A stretch of 64,000 bases of DNA from Haemophilus influenzae (GCF_001457655.1 NZ_LN831035.1:1674001-1738000); one strand, 5' to 3'. Positions 18,444-30,421 are shown, numbered from the stretch's first letter. Notes: generated from the sequence alone by a model not told the origin. Translations and numbers: made by a program.

Positions 18444-19952
18444 ATGTCAGAACAAGAAGTTAAAGAATTAGATCTCAATGGCGAAATGCTCGTCCGTCGT
18501 GAAAAATTAGCCGCATTGCGTGCAAAAGGTAATGCCTTTCCGAATAAATTCCGTCGTGATGCGCTCGCACAAGATTTGCACAATCAATATGATTCAGAAG
18601 ACGGGGAAATCTTAAAAGAGAAAAGCATTGAAGTACAAGTTGCTGGTCGTATTATGACTCGCCGTGCAATGGGTAAAGCAACGTTTATCACTATTCAAGA
18701 TATGAGCAGTAAAATCCAGCTTTATGTTGCACGCGATAATTTGCCTGAAGGTGTTTATAAAGATGACGTTGGTACTTGGGATTTAGGCGACATCGTTGGC
18801 GTTAAAGGCACTTTATTTAAAACAAAAACCGATGAACTTACCGTTAAAACCACTGAGGTTCAACTTTTAACTAAAGCACTTCGCCCATTACCAGATAAAT
18901 TCCACGGTTTAACCGACCAAGAAGTTCGTTATCGCCAACGTTATTTAGATTTAATTTCTAACGAAGAATCTCGCCGCACTTTTATTATTCGTTCTAAAGT
19001 TGTCGCGGGGATTCGTGAATATTTCATTTCTAAAGGCTTTATGGAAGTGGAAACGCCAATGTTACAAGTCATTCCAGGCGGTGCATCTGCGCGTCCTTTC
19101 GTAACTCATCACAATGCATTAGATGTGGATATGTATTTACGTATCGCACCTGAACTTTATTTAAAACGCTTAGTCGTTGGTGGGTTTGAACGAGTATTTG
19201 AATTAAACCGTAACTTCCGTAATGAAGGGGTTTCTGTTCGTCATAATCCAGAATTTACTATGCTTGAATATTATCAAGCCTATGCGGATTACCATGATTT
19301 AATGGATAACACCGAAGAACTGCTTCGTAAATTAGCGATTGATATTCTTGGTACTACTATTGTGAAATACGGCGAATACGAATTTGATTTTGGTAAACCA
19401 TTCGAACGTATTACGTTACACGATGCAACGGTTAAATATGGTGCAGACAAAGGTATCGTAAAAGAAGATTTATATGACTTTGATCGTGCAAAAGCCACGG
19501 CAGAACGCTTAGGTATTGAAGTACAAAAATCTTGGGGTTTAGGCAGCATTGTCAATGCAATTTTTGAAGAAGTGGCTGAACATCACTTAATTCAACCAAC
19601 ATTCTTAATGGCTCATCCTGCGGAAATTTCTCCACTTGCACGTCGTAATGATGAAAATCCAGATGTAACAGATCGTTTTGAGCTCTTTATCGGTGGTCGT
19701 GAAATCGGTAATGGTTTCTCAGAATTAAATGACGCAGAAGATCAAAATGAACGTTTTGATGCACAAGTGGCTGCAAAAGAAGCTGGCGATGATGAAGCGA
19801 TGTTTAAAGATGAAGACTTTGTTGTTGCATTAGAGCACGGCTTACCACCAACAGCTGGGGAAGGTTTAGGTATCGACCGCCTAGCAATGCTTTATGCAAA
19901 TGCACCATCAATTCGTGATGTGATCTTATTCCCTGCAATGCGTCAGAAATAA
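18444..19952 (+). CDS. lysS: Lysyl-tRNA synthetase, class II
   Basis: Charges tRNA-Lys. The 502-residue protein has the N-terminal OB-fold anticodon domain (about 60-150) and the class II catalytic core, with motif 2 [18 protein letters not shown] and motif 3 [13 protein letters not shown] near the end. I use ATG 18444 ([10 protein letters not shown]), preceded by AAAGGTAAAC, rather than the upstream in-frame ATG at 18393. It lies 111 bases after prfB with an uptake core (18391) between them, and ends at a terminator shared with mdh. Confidence 0.96.
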   Translation: MSEQEVKELDLNGEMLVRREKLAALRAKGNAFPNKFRRDALAQDLHNQYDSEDGEILKEKSIEVQVAGRIMTRRAMGKATFITIQDMSSKIQLYVARDNLPEGVYKDDVGTWDLGDIVGVKGTLFKTKTDELTVKTTEVQLLTKALRPLPDKFHGLTDQEVRYRQRYLDLISNEESRRTFIIRSKVVAGIREYFISKGFMEVETPMLQVIPGGASARPFVTHHNALDVDMYLRIAPELYLKRLVVGGFERVFELNRNFRNEGVSVRHNPEFTMLEYYQAYADYHDLMDNTEELLRKLAIDILGTTIVKYGEYEFDFGKPFERITLHDATVKYGADKGIVKEDLYDFDRAKATAERLGIEVQKSWGLGSIVNAIFEEVAEHHLIQPTFLMAHPAEISPLARRNDENPDVTDRFELFIGGREIGNGFSELNDAEDQNERFDAQVAAKEAGDDEAMFKDEDFVVALEHGLPPTAGEGLGIDRLAMLYANAPSIRDVILFPAMRQK

Positions 19953-19965
19953 TAAAGATACAAAC

Positions 19966-19993
19966 AAAAGCCACCATTTGGTGGCTTTTTTAT
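19966..19993. terminator. Bidirectional terminator between lysS and mdh
   Basis: AAAAGCCACCA-TT-TGGTGGCTTTTTT forms an 11-bp stem after the lysS stop, between convergent genes. Confidence 0.88.
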
Positions 19994-20038
19994 TTTAATA
20001 AAAAGAGAATTTTATATTCCCTTCTTATTGTTTAACGA

Positions 20039-20974
20039 TTAACCATTAATAAATTTTTCGCCTAATTCAATATCTGCACGTAAAGTTGGCAACATATTTT
20101 CTAAAGCTTGTTGTTCAAAATTGCTTAATGGGCCAATTGGTAAAATTTCTTCTACACCCTCTTTGCCTAAACGAACGGGTTGAGAGAAGAAACGAGCATA
20201 TTTGCCATCGCCTTCAACATAAGTACATTCAACCACTGTCTCGCCACTTAATCCTTTCACTAAAGAACGAGCAAAACGTGCCGCAGCTTGCGCCATTGAA
20301 AGCGTTGCAGAACCGCCACCTGCTTTTGCATTGACCACTTCTGTACCTGCATTTTGGATACGTTTTGCTAATGGTTCGATTTCATCTTCATTCCATTTTG
20401 CATATTGAACTTGAGAAAGTAATGGAAGAATAGTCACACCTGAGTGACCACCAATAACAGGAACGCTGGTACGAGAAACATTTAAACCTTTTAATTCAGC
20501 CACAAAAGTTTCAGAACGTAACACGTCTAAAGTTGTCACACCAAATAATTTACGTTTGTCATAAACGCCTGCTTTTTTCAACACTTCAGCCGCAATCGCA
20601 ACAGTAGTATTTACTGGGTTAGTGATGATACCAACACAAGCTTTTGGGCAAGTAATCGCGACTTTCTCAATTAAACCACGCACGATACCTGCATTAATAT
20701 TGAATAAATCTGAACGATCCATACCAGGTTTACGTGCAACACCAGCAGAAATTAATACAACATCCGCACCTTCAAGTGCAGGAGTTGGATCTTCGCCAGA
20801 AAAACCTTTTACATTCACTGCTGTTGGAATATGGCTCACATCTACTGCAACACCTGGTGTTACTGGGGCAATATCATATAATGCTAAGTCGGTGCCTGCT
20901 GGCAACTGAAGTTTTAGTAATAACGCTAATGCTTGACCAATACCACCTGCGGCACCTAATACAGCAACTTTCAT
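20039..20974 (-). CDS. mdh: Malate dehydrogenase
   Basis: NAD-dependent interconversion of malate and oxaloacetate. The 311-residue protein has the Rossmann motif [14 protein letters not shown] at 7-20, the substrate loop arginines ([11 protein letters not shown]) and the catalytic His in [13 protein letters not shown] near 177. In H. influenzae, which runs a partial citric acid cycle, it feeds the reductive branch. It is divergent from argR, and the shared 206-base gap has a CRP-like and an ArgR-like site, an arrangement also seen in E. coli. Confidence 0.96.
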   Translation of the reverse strand: MKVAVLGAAGGIGQALALLLKLQLPAGTDLALYDIAPVTPGVAVDVSHIPTAVNVKGFSGEDPTPALEGADVVLISAGVARKPGMDRSDLFNINAGIVRGLIEKVAITCPKACVGIITNPVNTTVAIAAEVLKKAGVYDKRKLFGVTTLDVLRSETFVAELKGLNVSRTSVPVIGGHSGVTILPLLSQVQYAKWNEDEIEPLAKRIQNAGTEVVNAKAGGGSATLSMAQAAARFARSLVKGLSGETVVECTYVEGDGKYARFFSQPVRLGKEGVEEILPIGPLSNFEQQALENMLPTLRADIELGEKFING

Positions 20975-21058
20975 AAATACTCCTTATGTGTTAGTTAATT
21001 TAAAACAGACTGATTTTAAAATGTTCATCTTACAATTACAAATAGAGAAATATCATTC

Positions 21059-21074
21059 TATGATCTAGTTCACA
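21059..21074. promoter_or_regulatory. Probable CRP site between mdh and argR
   Basis: TATGA-N6-TCACA matches the CRP consensus at nine of ten core bases, about 85 bases upstream of mdh. Catabolite activation of mdh is known in E. coli. Confidence 0.55.
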
Positions 21075-21131
21075 TTTCTGAGATAAATATTTTCTTCTCT
21101 TTGTTCTTATTCATATTTCAGTTGATGAAAG

Positions 21132-21145
21132 TGAATTTTTATGCA
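21132..21145. promoter_or_regulatory. Candidate ARG box before argR
   Basis: TGAATTTTTATGCA matches the ARG box TGAAT-WWWW-ATTCA at 13 of 14 positions, followed by a weaker half (TTCTTATGCA). It ends 35 bases before the argR ATG, as expected for autoregulation. Confidence 0.6.
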
Positions 21146-21180
21146 ATTCTTATGCAAATTTTGACTATTAAAAAATAAAG

Positions 21181-21636
21181 ATGACTGACAATTTAACTCG
21201 TGCTTTTAAAGAATTACTCAATCAAGAACGCTTTGGTTCTCAAAATGAAATTGTCGATGCCTTAAAAAAACAAGGCTTTACTGGTATTAATCAATCAAAA
21301 ATATCGAGAATGCTCAGCAAATTTGGTGCGGTTCGCACTCGTAATACAAAAATGGAAATGGTCTATTGCTTACCAAATGAATTAAGTGTTCCCAATACCA
21401 GTAGTCCATTAAAAAATCTTGTCTTAGATGTTGATCACAATTCGATGTTAATCGTAATAAAAACGACGCCCGGTGCTGCTCAATTAATTGCACGATTACT
21501 TGATTCCATTGGAAAATCGGAAGGCATTTTAGGCACTATCGCAGGCGATGATACTATTTTTGTCACGCCCACAAACGATAAACCTATTGCTGAATTATTG
21601 CAAAATATCCAACGTTTATTTGAAAACGCATTGTAA
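21181..21636 (+). CDS. argR: Arginine repressor ArgR
   Basis: Arginine-responsive hexameric DNA-binding regulator, 151 residues. The N-terminal winged helix (about 5-70, [26 protein letters not shown]) binds ARG boxes; the C-terminal part (80-150) binds arginine with the [10 protein letters not shown] loop. An ARG-like box lies just upstream, and another overlaps the artPIQM promoter at 49448. The stop overlaps the next gene as TAATG. No good ribosome site is visible before the ATG. Confidence 0.95.
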
Positions 21637-22526
21637 TGAATATTTTATTAACAGGAGGCACAGGGCTTATCGGCAAAGCACTTGTTGAACAACTTTGCTT
21701 ACGTAATGAACAAGTGACGATCTTAACGCGCTCAAGTTCGCCGCACACTCTCTCAAAGCAAAAAAACATCAAATTTATTACCGCACTTTCAGAACTCGAT
21801 TTACAAGAACAGTTTGATGCCATCATCAATCTTGCTGGCGAACCAATTTTTCATAAAGTTTGGTCGAAAAACCAGAAATCTATTTTACGAGAAAGTCGTT
21901 TAAGCCTCACTACTCAACTGGTTGAATTCATCAATCAGTATCAGCAATACCCAATTTTTATATCAGGTTCAGCAACTGGAATTTACGGCGATCAAGGCGA
22001 ACAAAAAATTACCGAAACAAGCAAAACAGCAAAAACCTTTACCGCACAATTATGCCAAGATTGGGAAAATATCGCTCAACAAGCTAATGCGAGAGTTTGT
22101 TTGATTCGAACAGGCATGGTCTTTTCTACAAAAGGTGGCGCACTTGCTAAAATGTTGCCTTTATACAAATGGGGACTTGGCGGTAAACTGGGCAATGGAG
22201 AGCAATATTTCCCTTGGATTGCTTTGGAAGATATGGTAAACGGCATTTTATTTTTACTCGACCATTCAGAATGCCAAGGATCATTTAACTTCACCGCCCC
22301 GAATCCCATAAAACAGCATAAATTTAACCGCACTTTGGCTGGAATATTAAAACGTCCTGCCTTTGCAACTATTCCAAAATGGATATTACATTTCATTCTT
22401 GGCGAACGAGCGAATCTATTACTAGAAAGCCAAAATGTTGTGCCTGAAAAATTACTCAACGCTGGATTCCAATTTCAGTATTCTGATTGCAAAAACTATC
22501 TAGAAGAAATCCTAAAAAACAAATAA
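21636..22526 (+). CDS. yfcH: YfcH-type NAD(P)-binding epimerase-like protein (SDR39U1 family)
   Basis: A 296-residue atypical short-chain dehydrogenase with the nucleotide motif [15 protein letters not shown] at residues 6-20, [11 protein letters not shown] with the YxxxK-type active region near 110-125, and the C-terminal DUF1731 domain ([19 protein letters not shown]). The substrate is unknown. It is translationally coupled to argR, an association without an obvious biochemical reason. Two uptake cores lie inside it. Confidence 0.85.
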   Translation: MNILLTGGTGLIGKALVEQLCLRNEQVTILTRSSSPHTLSKQKNIKFITALSELDLQEQFDAIINLAGEPIFHKVWSKNQKSILRESRLSLTTQLVEFINQYQQYPIFISGSATGIYGDQGEQKITETSKTAKTFTAQLCQDWENIAQQANARVCLIRTGMVFSTKGGALAKMLPLYKWGLGGKLGNGEQYFPWIALEDMVNGILFLLDHSECQGSFNFTAPNPIKQHKFNRTLAGILKRPAFATIPKWILHFILGERANLLLESQNVVPEKLLNAGFQFQYSDCKNYLEEILKNK

Positions 22527-22529
22527 AAA

Positions 22530-22560
22530 ATCACCGCACTTTTTTAATGCGGTGATTTTT
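22530..22560. terminator. Terminator between yfcH and purF
   Basis: AAATCACCGCA-CTTTTTTAA-TGCGGTGATTTTT forms a long stem containing the uptake core at 22533, between convergent genes. Confidence 0.85.
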
Positions 22561-22590
22561 ATCGGACTAAATATCTCACCTTATCGCAAT

Positions 22591-24108
22591 TTATTGTTCA
22601 TTATAAATTTCAAGATTGGATGCTTGTTTTTCACGTTTTTTCTTTGCACTATCGTTGCGTTGAAGTGCGATTTTATCAAGATATTCAGGACTAATATCGC
22701 CTGTAATATATTCGCCTGTGAATACTGAACAATCAAAACCTTGAATGGCTGGATTTTCCAATTGAACAGATTCAGTAAGTGCGGTCAGATCTTGGAAAAT
22801 TAATTTATCTACGCCGATCAAATGTGCAATTTCCTCAACATTTCGACCGTAAGCGATCAGTTCATCACAACTCGGCATATCAATACCATATACATTCGGA
22901 TAACGAATTTCAGGAGCTGCAGAGGCAAAGTAAATTTTCTTCGCACCAGCTGAGCGAGCCATTTCAACAATTTGCTCAGAGGTTGTGCCACGAACGATAG
23001 AATCGTCCACCAATAACACATTTTTATCTTTAAATTCAGCTTTAATGGTATTCAATTTGCGACGAACAGAACTAATACGCTGTGCTTGACCTGGCATAAT
23101 AAAGGTACGACCAACATAGCGATTTTTCACAAATCCTTGTCGATAAGGCTTCCCTAGAACACGAGCTATTTGTAACGCAATATCTGTGGAGGTTTCAGGA
23201 ATAGGAATGACCACATCAATATTATCAATTTCATCCGCCCATTCTTTTGCAATTTTTTTCCCGAGTTTTTCCCCCATATGAACACGTGCCGCATAAACAG
23301 AGACACCATCAATCGTTGAATCTGGGCGTGCAAAATAAACATACTCAAAAATACAAGGATTTAACACCGCACTTTCGGTACATTGTTGTGAATAAAGCTC
23401 GCCATCAAATGTCACATAAACGGCTTCGCCCGCAGCAATATCACGCACAAACTCGAAACCCACAATATCTAAAGCTACTGTTTCAGAGGCGAACATATAA
23501 TCAGTTTTGCCATTTTCTTCACGTTTACCCAACACCAAAGGACGAATACCAAAAGGATCTCTAAATGCAACCATTCCGTGTCCAATAATCATCGCTACGC
23601 AGGCATAAGCACCACGAATATCATTGTGAGTTTTACGAACAGCATAGAAAATATCTTGTGGATCAAGATGGTTTTGAGGAATGTGATCAAGATGATTAGC
23701 GAGAATATTAAGAAGAAGTTCAGAATCTGAATTAGTGTTTACGTGACGGCGGGCAGTTTTAAAGACTTTTTCTTTTAACTCCACTGAGTTGGTTAAATTG
23801 CCGTTATGCACCAAAGTGACACCATAGGGAGAATTTACATAAAAAGGTTGTGCCTCTGAGACGCTAGAACTTCCTGCCGTAGGATAGCGAATATGCCCTA
23901 ATCCAGCATTTCCTTGCAAGCGTAGCATATGCTCTTGACGGAACACATCGCTGACTAAGCCATTAGCTTTACGTAAGCGGAAACGGTTTTCATCATCAAC
24001 CGTTACAATACCCGCCGCATCTTGTCCACGATGTTGCAAAAGAGTTAATGCTGCATAAATAGATTCATTAACCGGACTTTGGCTAACAATACCGACAATA
24101 CCACACAT
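22591..24108 (-). CDS. purF: Amidophosphoribosyltransferase
   Basis: First committed step of purine synthesis: glutamine plus PRPP to phosphoribosylamine. The 505-residue protein starts MCGIVGIV, where Cys2 becomes the N-terminal nucleophile of the glutaminase half (to about 230). The phosphoribosyltransferase half carries the PRPP loop [16 protein letters not shown] near 360-376. It lies 10 bases after cvpA in the conserved cvpA-purF operon. Confidence 0.96.
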   Translation of the reverse strand: MCGIVGIVSQSPVNESIYAALTLLQHRGQDAAGIVTVDDENRFRLRKANGLVSDVFRQEHMLRLQGNAGLGHIRYPTAGSSSVSEAQPFYVNSPYGVTLVHNGNLTNSVELKEKVFKTARRHVNTNSDSELLLNILANHLDHIPQNHLDPQDIFYAVRKTHNDIRGAYACVAMIIGHGMVAFRDPFGIRPLVLGKREENGKTDYMFASETVALDIVGFEFVRDIAAGEAVYVTFDGELYSQQCTESAVLNPCIFEYVYFARPDSTIDGVSVYAARVHMGEKLGKKIAKEWADEIDNIDVVIPIPETSTDIALQIARVLGKPYRQGFVKNRYVGRTFIMPGQAQRISSVRRKLNTIKAEFKDKNVLLVDDSIVRGTTSEQIVEMARSAGAKKIYFASAAPEIRYPNVYGIDMPSCDELIAYGRNVEEIAHLIGVDKLIFQDLTALTESVQLENPAIQGFDCSVFTGEYITGDISPEYLDKIALQRNDSAKKKREKQASNLEIYNEQ

Positions 24109-24118
24109 TTTGTGTTCC

Positions 24119-24610
24119 TTATTGATTAAGCGTTGGATTTAAAAAACTTGAACTTGACTGAAGCTGTTGAAAGAACCATTCAATAATAAAACCAAAATGC
24201 GGTATTAATTGAGATTCTTTCCACCAATCAGTTTGTTCAAAATTGGTAAAAGTATCCATAAAAAATAACAACGCAGCCACAATCAATGCACCGCGCACTA
24301 AACCGAAAGCAGCACCTAATACGCGATCAGTGCCGCTTAAACCCGTCTTATCTACTAATTGACTAATCACATAATTTACTATTGCGCCCACGATTAAAGT
24401 CAGAACAAACAGAATGGCGATTGCAGTTCCATTACGCACATACATTGATTCAATTTGCGTAAGATAAGTGGCAAGATAAGGATAGAACTGGCTTGCTACG
24501 ATAAATGCCACAACCCAGCTACCAAGTGAAAGTACTTCGCGTACAAAACCACGTAATAAGCTGACAAGAATGGAAAAAGCGATAATGCCAATAATAATGT
24601 AATCGATCAT
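24119..24610 (-). CDS. cvpA: CvpA family inner membrane protein
   Basis: A 163-residue protein with four hydrophobic segments, related to E. coli CvpA, required there for colicin V production; the family is also linked to envelope stress and biofilm. The exact biochemical role is unknown. I chose ATG 24610 (MIDYIIIG) because the family begins there; an upstream in-frame start at 24625 adds five residues. The [13 protein letters not shown] stretch is the family hallmark. It precedes purF by 10 bases. Confidence 0.9.
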   Translation of the reverse strand: MIDYIIIGIIAFSILVSLLRGFVREVLSLGSWVVAFIVASQFYPYLATYLTQIESMYVRNGTAIAILFVLTLIVGAIVNYVISQLVDKTGLSGTDRVLGAAFGLVRGALIVAALLFFMDTFTNFEQTDWWKESQLIPHFGFIIEWFFQQLQSSSSFLNPTLNQ

Positions 24611-24627
24611 TAAAAAATCTCTCAATG

Positions 24628-24653
24628 AAAAACGGCCGTTTAAAACGACCGAG
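24628..24653 (-). terminator. Terminator after the YfbV-type gene
   Basis: On the minus strand CGGTCGTTT and AAACGGCCG pair around TA and are followed by TTTTTC. It separates the YfbV-type gene from cvpA. Confidence 0.65.
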
Positions 24654-24696
24654 GTATTCTACAAAAATACAGCCAAAAAGAAAACGTTTGCGTAAA

Positions 24697-25140
24697 CTAA
24701 ATTTCCTGCCAAAAAGCACGTTCAAATTTGCTTTGAGCTTTCCTTAAGACTTCCGCTAAATGTTGATATGTCGGTTTTTCTTGCACAAAAGGCAAGGGTT
24801 CATTTTGTTGTTTTAAGCGTTCGCAAATATCGTAAAACCATACCGCACTTTGATTTTCTAATGGCGAATTTGCACGCTTACCAAGCCAATAAAGCCCTTG
24901 AAAAGGAATAAGCAAGGCAAAAAGTGCGGTCAAAATTGCGATAGAAAATGCCATTAAATCATTTTTTGCATAAATCTGTTGCCACAGTATTGCAAATACA
25001 GCAACAAAAGGCATAAATTTTTGTGCAAAACTCGTGGCTTTCATAATACGGTTTTCAGGGAAAATAATCCCTAACTTCGCCTCCTGCGGCCAAGTATTAA
25101 GATAAATTTGTCCCTGTTTAAAAATGGAAAAAAACGCCAT
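24697..25140 (-). CDS. yfbV: YfbV family (UPF0208) membrane protein
   Basis: A 147-residue protein with two hydrophobic segments (about 42-60 and 66-85) and conserved [12 protein letters not shown] near the start and LYWLGKR in the middle, matching E. coli YfbV. E. coli YfbV is implicated in limiting how far the Ter macrodomain influence spreads. The ATG at 25140 has GAGG six bases upstream; an upstream in-frame GTG overlaps that ribosome site. As in E. coli it is divergent from ackA-pta. Confidence 0.88.
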   Translation of the reverse strand: MAFFSIFKQGQIYLNTWPQEAKLGIIFPENRIMKATSFAQKFMPFVAVFAILWQQIYAKNDLMAFSIAILTALFALLIPFQGLYWLGKRANSPLENQSAVWFYDICERLKQQNEPLPFVQEKPTYQHLAEVLRKAQSKFERAFWQEI

Positions 25141-25254
25141 AAAAAACACCTCAAAAAATTGACCGCACTTATCATACGCTATTTTAAGTCTATTTTTAGT
25201 AAAAATAGTTTAATTTTTCAAAAAATACGATAAAGTTTGTATTTTTTCCTTACC

Positions 25255-25275
25255 GATGAATTTATTTTATTCATC
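25255..25275 (+). promoter_or_regulatory. Hairpin in the ackA upstream region
   Basis: GATGAAT-TTATTTT-ATTCATC is a perfect 7-bp inverted repeat 82 bases before the ackA start. It could be an mRNA leader hairpin or an operator. No regulator can be named. Confidence 0.35.
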
Positions 25276-25356
25276 AAAAGGTGTATCCTATACCTAATTT
25301 TTCAAACCATCTTAAATGATGGATTTCTATTAACCTCAATCAAATATAGGGTTCCT

Positions 25357-26562
25357 ATGTCAAAACTTGTTCTTATCCTTAACTGCGGTAGTTCTTCACT
25401 AAAATTTGCAATTCTTGATCCAGCAACAGGGGAAGAAAAATTATCTGGCTTAGCCGAAGCATTTTTCTTACCAGAAGCACGTATCAAATGGAAACTCAAT
25501 GGAGAGAAAGGTAACGCAGATTTAGGCGCAGGCGCAGCGCATACTGAAGCGCTTAATTTTATTGCATCTAACATTCTGACTGATGAACTAAAAAATTCTA
25601 TCGCAGCAATTGGTCACCGTATCGTTCACGGTGGCGAAAAATACACCCAATCTGTTATCGTAACTGATGAAGTTGTTAAAGGTATTGAAGATGCTGCACA
25701 ATTTGCGCCACTTCACAATCCAGCTCACTTAATTGGTATTCGCGAAGCATTTAACGCATTCCCACACTTAAAAGATAAAAACGTGGTAGTTTTTGATACA
25801 GCATTCCACCAAACTATGTCTGAAGAAGCATTCCTTTATGCCCTTCCATACTCTTTATATAAAGAACACGGCGTACGTCGCTATGGTGCACACGGCACAA
25901 GTCACTACTTCATTTCTCGTGAAGTCGCTGAATATGTAGGCAAACCCGCAGACCAAGTCAATGCTATTATTTGTCACTTAGGTAATGGTGGTTCTGTTTC
26001 TGTTGTGCGTAACGGTCAATGTATCGATACGTCAATGGGTTTAACTCCACTAGAAGGTTTGGTAATGGGTACGCGTTGTGGCGATATTGACCCTGCAATC
26101 GTATTCTATCTATACAAAACACTAGGTATGTCTATGGAACAAATCGAAGAGACTTTAGTGAAAAAATCTGGTCTTTTAGGTTTAACTGAAGTAACCAGCG
26201 ACTGCCGTTATGCTGAAGATAACTACGATAATGCATCTAAACCAGAAGCAAAACGCGCTTTAAATGTTTATAGCTATCGTTTAGCGAAATACATTGGTGC
26301 TTATATGGCTGTGTTGGGCGATGATCACTTAGATGCGATTGCATTCACTGGTGGTATTGGCGAAAACTCAGCGCACGTTCGTGAATTAGCATTGAATCAC
26401 TTAAAATTATTTGGCATTAAAATTGATAATGAACGAAATCTTGCCGCACGTTTTGGTAAAGATGGCGTAATCACGACTGATGATTCCGCATTTAAAGCGA
26501 TTGTTCTTCCAACTAACGAAGAATTGGTTATCGCACAAGATACCGCAAGACTTTGTTTCTAA
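25357..26562 (+). CDS. ackA: Acetate kinase
   Basis: Converts acetyl phosphate and ADP to acetate and ATP; with Pta this is the acetate overflow pathway. The 401-residue protein has the ASKHA-fold phosphate motif [12 protein letters not shown] near the start, [18 protein letters not shown] and the adenosine motif [10 protein letters not shown] chose ATG 25357 (MSKLVLILN), preceded by ATAGGG; a long upstream in-frame extension has no homology and runs through the leader. It is followed by pta after a terminator hairpin that is probably partial. Confidence 0.96.
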   Translation: MSKLVLILNCGSSSLKFAILDPATGEEKLSGLAEAFFLPEARIKWKLNGEKGNADLGAGAAHTEALNFIASNILTDELKNSIAAIGHRIVHGGEKYTQSVIVTDEVVKGIEDAAQFAPLHNPAHLIGIREAFNAFPHLKDKNVVVFDTAFHQTMSEEAFLYALPYSLYKEHGVRRYGAHGTSHYFISREVAEYVGKPADQVNAIICHLGNGGSVSVVRNGQCIDTSMGLTPLEGLVMGTRCGDIDPAIVFYLYKTLGMSMEQIEETLVKKSGLLGLTEVTSDCRYAEDNYDNASKPEAKRALNVYSYRLAKYIGAYMAVLGDDHLDAIAFTGGIGENSAHVRELALNHLKLFGIKIDNERNLAARFGKDGVITTDDSAFKAIVLPTNEELVIAQDTARLCF

Positions 26563-26571
26563 TTCAACAAC

Positions 26572-26600
26572 AAACTGCCGAATTTTTCGGCAGTTTTTAT
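26572..26600 (+). terminator. Terminator-like hairpin between ackA and pta
   Basis: AAACTGCCGAA-TTT-TTCGGCAGTTTTTATTT is a strong terminator. With pta only 67 bases after ackA, partial read-through or a second promoter is needed for pta. Confidence 0.8.
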
Positions 26601-26629
26601 TTATAACATATACATATTAAGGTTTAACT

Positions 26630-28765
26630 ATGTCTCGCACGATTATTCTTATCCCTGTAAGTACAGGCGTGGGTTTAACTAGCATTAGTCTTGGATTAAT
26701 CCACTCTCTCGAACAAAAAGGCACAAAAGTTGCTTTTATGAAACCCGTTTCTCAACCAAGCACTGGCGAAGATAAATTGGATCGCACAACCTCTATTATT
26801 CGCACTAGCACTAGCCTTGAAACTGCCGAACCCTTTATGTTAAGCGTGGCAGAATCATTAATTGGTCAAAATCAGTCTGACGTATTGTTAGAAAAAATTG
26901 TAGCTAACCACCAACAATTAACCAAAAACAACGATATCGTTGTGGTGGAAGGTTTAATTCCAACAAGAAAACACGGTTATGCAAATAATATCAACTATGA
27001 AATTGCACAAGCATTAGATGCAGAAATCGTATTAGTTGCAGCACCAGCAACTGAAACCCCAACCGAATTAAAAGATCGTGTAGAAGCAGCAGCCTCTTTA
27101 TTTGGTGGTAAAAACAATCCAAATCTTTTAGGCGTAGTTGTAAACAAATTCAATGCACCTGTTGATGAATCTGGTCGTACACGCCCCGATCTTGCTGAAA
27201 TCTTTGATTCATTCCAACACAATCATATTAGCGAAACAGAAGTAAACAAATTATTTGCAGGTAGTGCCATCAAGTTATTAGCTTGTGTGCCTTGGAATGC
27301 AAATTTAATCGCTACACGAGCAATCGACTTAGTCAAACATTTAGGTGCATCAATCATTAATGAAGGGGAAATCAATCGCCGTATTCGTGGTATCACTTTC
27401 TGCGCAAGAAGTTTACCAAATATGGTTGAGCATTTCCGTGCAGGCAGTTTATTAGTCGCTTCAGCAGATCGTCCAGATGTGCTTGTAGCAGCCGCTCTCG
27501 CAGCGTCAAATGGTATTGAAATCGGCGGTATTTTATTAACAGGCGGTTATAAAATTGATGCTCAAATTAATAAACTTTGCCAACCTACTTTTGAAAAAGC
27601 AAAATTGCCGATCTTCCGTATTGAAGGCAATACTTGGCAAACGGCATTAAGTTTACAAAGCTTTAATCTTGAAGTGCCTGTTGATGACAAAGAACGTATT
27701 GAGAATATTAAACAATACATTAGCCAACACTTTAATGCTGACTTTATCAATAATTTAGTTGCAGATTCTAGCCGTTTACCTCGCTTATCCCCACCTGCAT
27801 TCCGTTTCCAATTAACTGAACTTGCTCGTGCGGCGAAAAAACGTATTGTGCTTCCTGAAGGCGATGAACCTCGTACAATCAAAGCAGCCGTACTTTGCGC
27901 AGAACGTGGCATTGCGGAATGTGTGCTTTTAGCAGATCCTGCATCCGTTCAACGTGTTGCAGAAGCACAAGGTGTTAAATTAGGTAAAGGCATTACAATC
28001 ATTAACCCAGCAGATGTTCGAGAAAACTATGTTGATCGTTTAGTTGAATTACGTAAAGCGAAAGGCATGACCGAAACCGCAGCACGTGAACAATTAGAAG
28101 ATACCGTAGTGCTTGCTACTATGATGTTAGAAGCAAATGAAGTAGATGGTTTAGTATCTGGTGCCGTTCACACGACTGCAAACACCATTCGCCCACCAAT
28201 GCAGATCATCAAAACTGCACCAGGTAGTTCAATCGTTTCTTCTATCTTCTTTATGTTATTACCAGATCAAGTACTTGTTTACGGTGACTGTGCGGTAAAC
28301 CCAGATCCAACTGCAGAACAACTTGCGGAAATCGCAATTCAATCTGCGGATTCTGCGAAAGCATTTGGTATTGATCCAAAAGTCGCAATGATCTCTTACT
28401 CAACAGGTACATCTGGTAGCGGTGCTGATGTGGAAAAAGTGAAAGAAGCAACCCGTATTGCGAAAGAAAAACGCCCTGATTTATTAATCGATGGCCCATT
28501 ACAATACGATGCAGCTGTGATGGAAGACGTGGCTCGCTCTAAAGCACCAAATTCACCAGTAGCAGGTAAAGCAACAGTATTCGTATTCCCTGACTTAAAT
28601 ACGGGTAACACCACTTACAAAGCAGTACAACGTTCTGCAGATTTAGTGTCTATTGGCCCAATGCTTCAAGGTATGCGTAAACCAGTCAATGACTTGTCTC
28701 GCGGTGCCTTAGTTGATGATATTGTATACACAATTGCCTTAACCGCAATTCAAGCAACACAATAG
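26630..28765 (+). CDS. pta: Phosphate acetyltransferase (long form)
   Basis: Interconverts acetyl-CoA and acetyl phosphate. At 711 residues this is the long enterobacterial type: an N-terminal P-loop-like DRTGG-family regulatory part ([19 protein letters not shown] near 8-27), a central DRTGG domain (about 215-330) and the catalytic PTA domain (about 385-705) with [13 protein letters not shown] and [16 protein letters not shown] precedes the ATG. It has no uptake cores internally and ends at an inverted uptake-sequence terminator. Confidence 0.96.
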   Translation: MSRTIILIPVSTGVGLTSISLGLIHSLEQKGTKVAFMKPVSQPSTGEDKLDRTTSIIRTSTSLETAEPFMLSVAESLIGQNQSDVLLEKIVANHQQLTKNNDIVVVEGLIPTRKHGYANNINYEIAQALDAEIVLVAAPATETPTELKDRVEAAASLFGGKNNPNLLGVVVNKFNAPVDESGRTRPDLAEIFDSFQHNHISETEVNKLFAGSAIKLLACVPWNANLIATRAIDLVKHLGASIINEGEINRRIRGITFCARSLPNMVEHFRAGSLLVASADRPDVLVAAALAASNGIEIGGILLTGGYKIDAQINKLCQPTFEKAKLPIFRIEGNTWQTALSLQSFNLEVPVDDKERIENIKQYISQHFNADFINNLVADSSRLPRLSPPAFRFQLTELARAAKKRIVLPEGDEPRTIKAAVLCAERGIAECVLLADPASVQRVAEAQGVKLGKGITIINPADVRENYVDRLVELRKAKGMTETAAREQLEDTVVLATMMLEANEVDGLVSGAVHTTANTIRPPMQIIKTAPGSSIVSSIFFMLLPDQVLVYGDCAVNPDPTAEQLAEIAIQSADSAKAFGIDPKVAMISYSTGTSGSGADVEKVKEATRIAKEKRPDLLIDGPLQYDAAVMEDVARSKAPNSPVAGKATVFVFPDLNTGNTTYKAVQRSADLVSIGPMLQGMRKPVNDLSRGALVDDIVYTIALTAIQATQ

Positions 28766-28788
28766 TTCATACAAAATTGTAAAAGAAA

Positions 28789-28831
28789 ATACCGCACTTT
28801 GCCCTAGGCAGTAAAAGTGCGGTATTTTTTT
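28789..28831. terminator. Terminator with inverted uptake-sequence pair after pta
   Basis: ATACCGCACTTT and AAAGTGCGGTAT (cores at 28791 and 28815) enclose a 14-base loop and are followed by T7. It serves both pta and the convergent smrB. Confidence 0.88.
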
Positions 28832-28842
28832 ATAACGTTTTT

Positions 28843-29346
28843 TTACAAATCAACCAAAATCAAAATTGCGGCTTCACCGCCCCATTCTCTTGGCGCTTGA
28901 TGCAATGCCCGCACTTTAGGATGTTGTACTAGCCAACGTGGAATTTGTTTTTTCAATGTAAAGGTGCCATAGCCCGTCATGATACTGGCACAATCAATAT
29001 GCTCATTTTCACAAGCCAGTAAAAGTGCGGCTAATTCTTGCTTAGCTTGTTCACGGGTTAAACCGTGTAAATCTAAAAACAATTCTGGCGAAAAATCTCC
29101 ACGACGAAGTTGTTTTAATAAATGGGAATCTTCCCCATCACGTAAATATTTCACAACACCATCATGCTCATTCAGTAACGGCTCATATTCATCAGAAAAA
29201 TAAAATAACGTATCTTCTTTCGCTCGTAATTCTTTCAATTCTATTTTTTTCTGATCACGTTTTTGGTGAGGGGCAACAAAAGTATCTTGTTTCATTGGCT
29301 TAATGCCTTTGGTTTCCGCACGGAATAAATCAAATTCGTCTTGCAT
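28843..29346 (-). CDS. smrB: SmrB, ribosome-rescue endonuclease (Smr domain)
   Basis: A 167-residue protein with a basic N-terminus and a C-terminal Smr domain (about 90-167). E. coli SmrB cuts mRNA between collided ribosomes. The catalytic DLH motif is present (LFLDLHGLTREQAKQEL), but the second hallmark, HGHG in E. coli, reads TGYG here (MTGYGTFTLKKQ). The N-terminal region resembles E. coli SmrB (YFSDEYEPLL, LRRGDFSPELFLDLHG). It is divergent from prmB. Confidence 0.88.
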   Translation of the reverse strand: MQDEFDLFRAETKGIKPMKQDTFVAPHQKRDQKKIELKELRAKEDTLFYFSDEYEPLLNEHDGVVKYLRDGEDSHLLKQLRRGDFSPELFLDLHGLTREQAKQELAALLLACENEHIDCASIMTGYGTFTLKKQIPRWLVQHPKVRALHQAPREWGGEAAILILVDL

Positions 29347-29476
29347 TTTTTTCTCATTAATTTCAAATTTTGCGTATCATATCATAGTTCTACATTCTCA
29401 TCTGTGGTATAACTACGCCAAATTTTCATACCGAATTTTATGCTAACTTTTCTACTCACTTTTATGGAGAAATGCG

Positions 29477-30421
29477 ATGGAAACTTCACATAACCAAGAA
29501 TTAGTTGCAACTATCTTGGAAGATAATGTTGCAAACGAACTGCAAACCATCCAAGATTTTCTGCGTTGGACGTATAGCATTCTCAATCGTTCTGATATTT
29601 ACTTCGGGCAAGGGCACGATAATCCTTGGGATGAAAGCCTGCAACTCGTTTTAAGTGGCTTACATTTACCCATTGATTTACCTACCGAATTATTTAACAG
29701 TCGATTAACCCCATCTGAAAAAGAAACCTTAGTTCAACTTGTATTAACCCGAATCGAACAACGCATACCTGTGGCATATTTAACGAATAGCGCTTGGTTC
29801 TGCGGTCACGAATTTTATGTCGATGAACGAACCATTATTCCACGTTCTCCAATTAGTGCTTTAATTCAAGATCGCTTTGAAGATTTAATTTCACAAGAAC
29901 CAAATCATATTCTCGATCTATGCACAGGCAGCGGTTGTATTGCCATTGCTTGTGCTTATGCTTTCCCGAATGCGGAAGTAGATGCGGTAGATTTATCGGT
30001 TGATGCACTTAATGTCGCAGAGATCAATATTTCACGCCATCAATTAGAGCATCGTGTATTCCCGATTCAATCAAACTTATTTGAAAATATTTTGGGACAG
30101 AAATACGATCTTATCGTGACCAATCCACCTTATGTGGATGAAGAAGATCTCGCCGATATGCCAGAAGAATTCCATTTTGAACCAGAGTTAGCCTTAGGTT
30201 CTGGCAGTGATGGCTTAAACATTACCAAACAAATTTTGAAACAAGCACCAGATTACTTAACCGAAAATGGCGTGTTGGTGTGTGAAGTGGGTAATAGTAT
30301 GATTAGCTTAATTGAGCAATATCCAGATGTACCATTTGAATGGGTAGAACTTAAAAATGGCGGACTAGGCGTATTTGCTATTCAGCGTAAAGATTTAGTG
30401 AAATATCACGATCTGTTTTAA
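29477..30421 (+). CDS. prmB: Ribosomal protein uL3 glutamine methyltransferase PrmB
   Basis: Methylates the side-chain amide of a glutamine in ribosomal protein L3. The 314-residue protein has an N-terminal helical domain, the SAM motif [18 protein letters not shown] near 148-165, and the signature NPPY ([12 protein letters not shown]) that binds the target glutamine. TGGAGAAATGCG precedes the ATG. Related HemK/PrmC modifies release factors, but the N-terminus here is of PrmB type. It ends at an inverted uptake-pair terminator. Confidence 0.93.
   Translation: METSHNQELVATILEDNVANELQTIQDFLRWTYSILNRSDIYFGQGHDNPWDESLQLVLSGLHLPIDLPTELFNSRLTPSEKETLVQLVLTRIEQRIPVAYLTNSAWFCGHEFYVDERTIIPRSPISALIQDRFEDLISQEPNHILDLCTGSGCIAIACAYAFPNAEVDAVDLSVDALNVAEINISRHQLEHRVFPIQSNLFENILGQKYDLIVTNPPYVDEEDLADMPEEFHFEPELALGSGSDGLNITKQILKQAPDYLTENGVLVCEVGNSMISLIEQYPDVPFEWVELKNGGLGVFAIQRKDLVKYHDLF

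Noticed and set aside
25255..25275. GATGAAT-N7-ATTCATC before ackA as an ARG box
   Set aside because: ArgR half-sites need a four-base spacer; seven bases does not fit.
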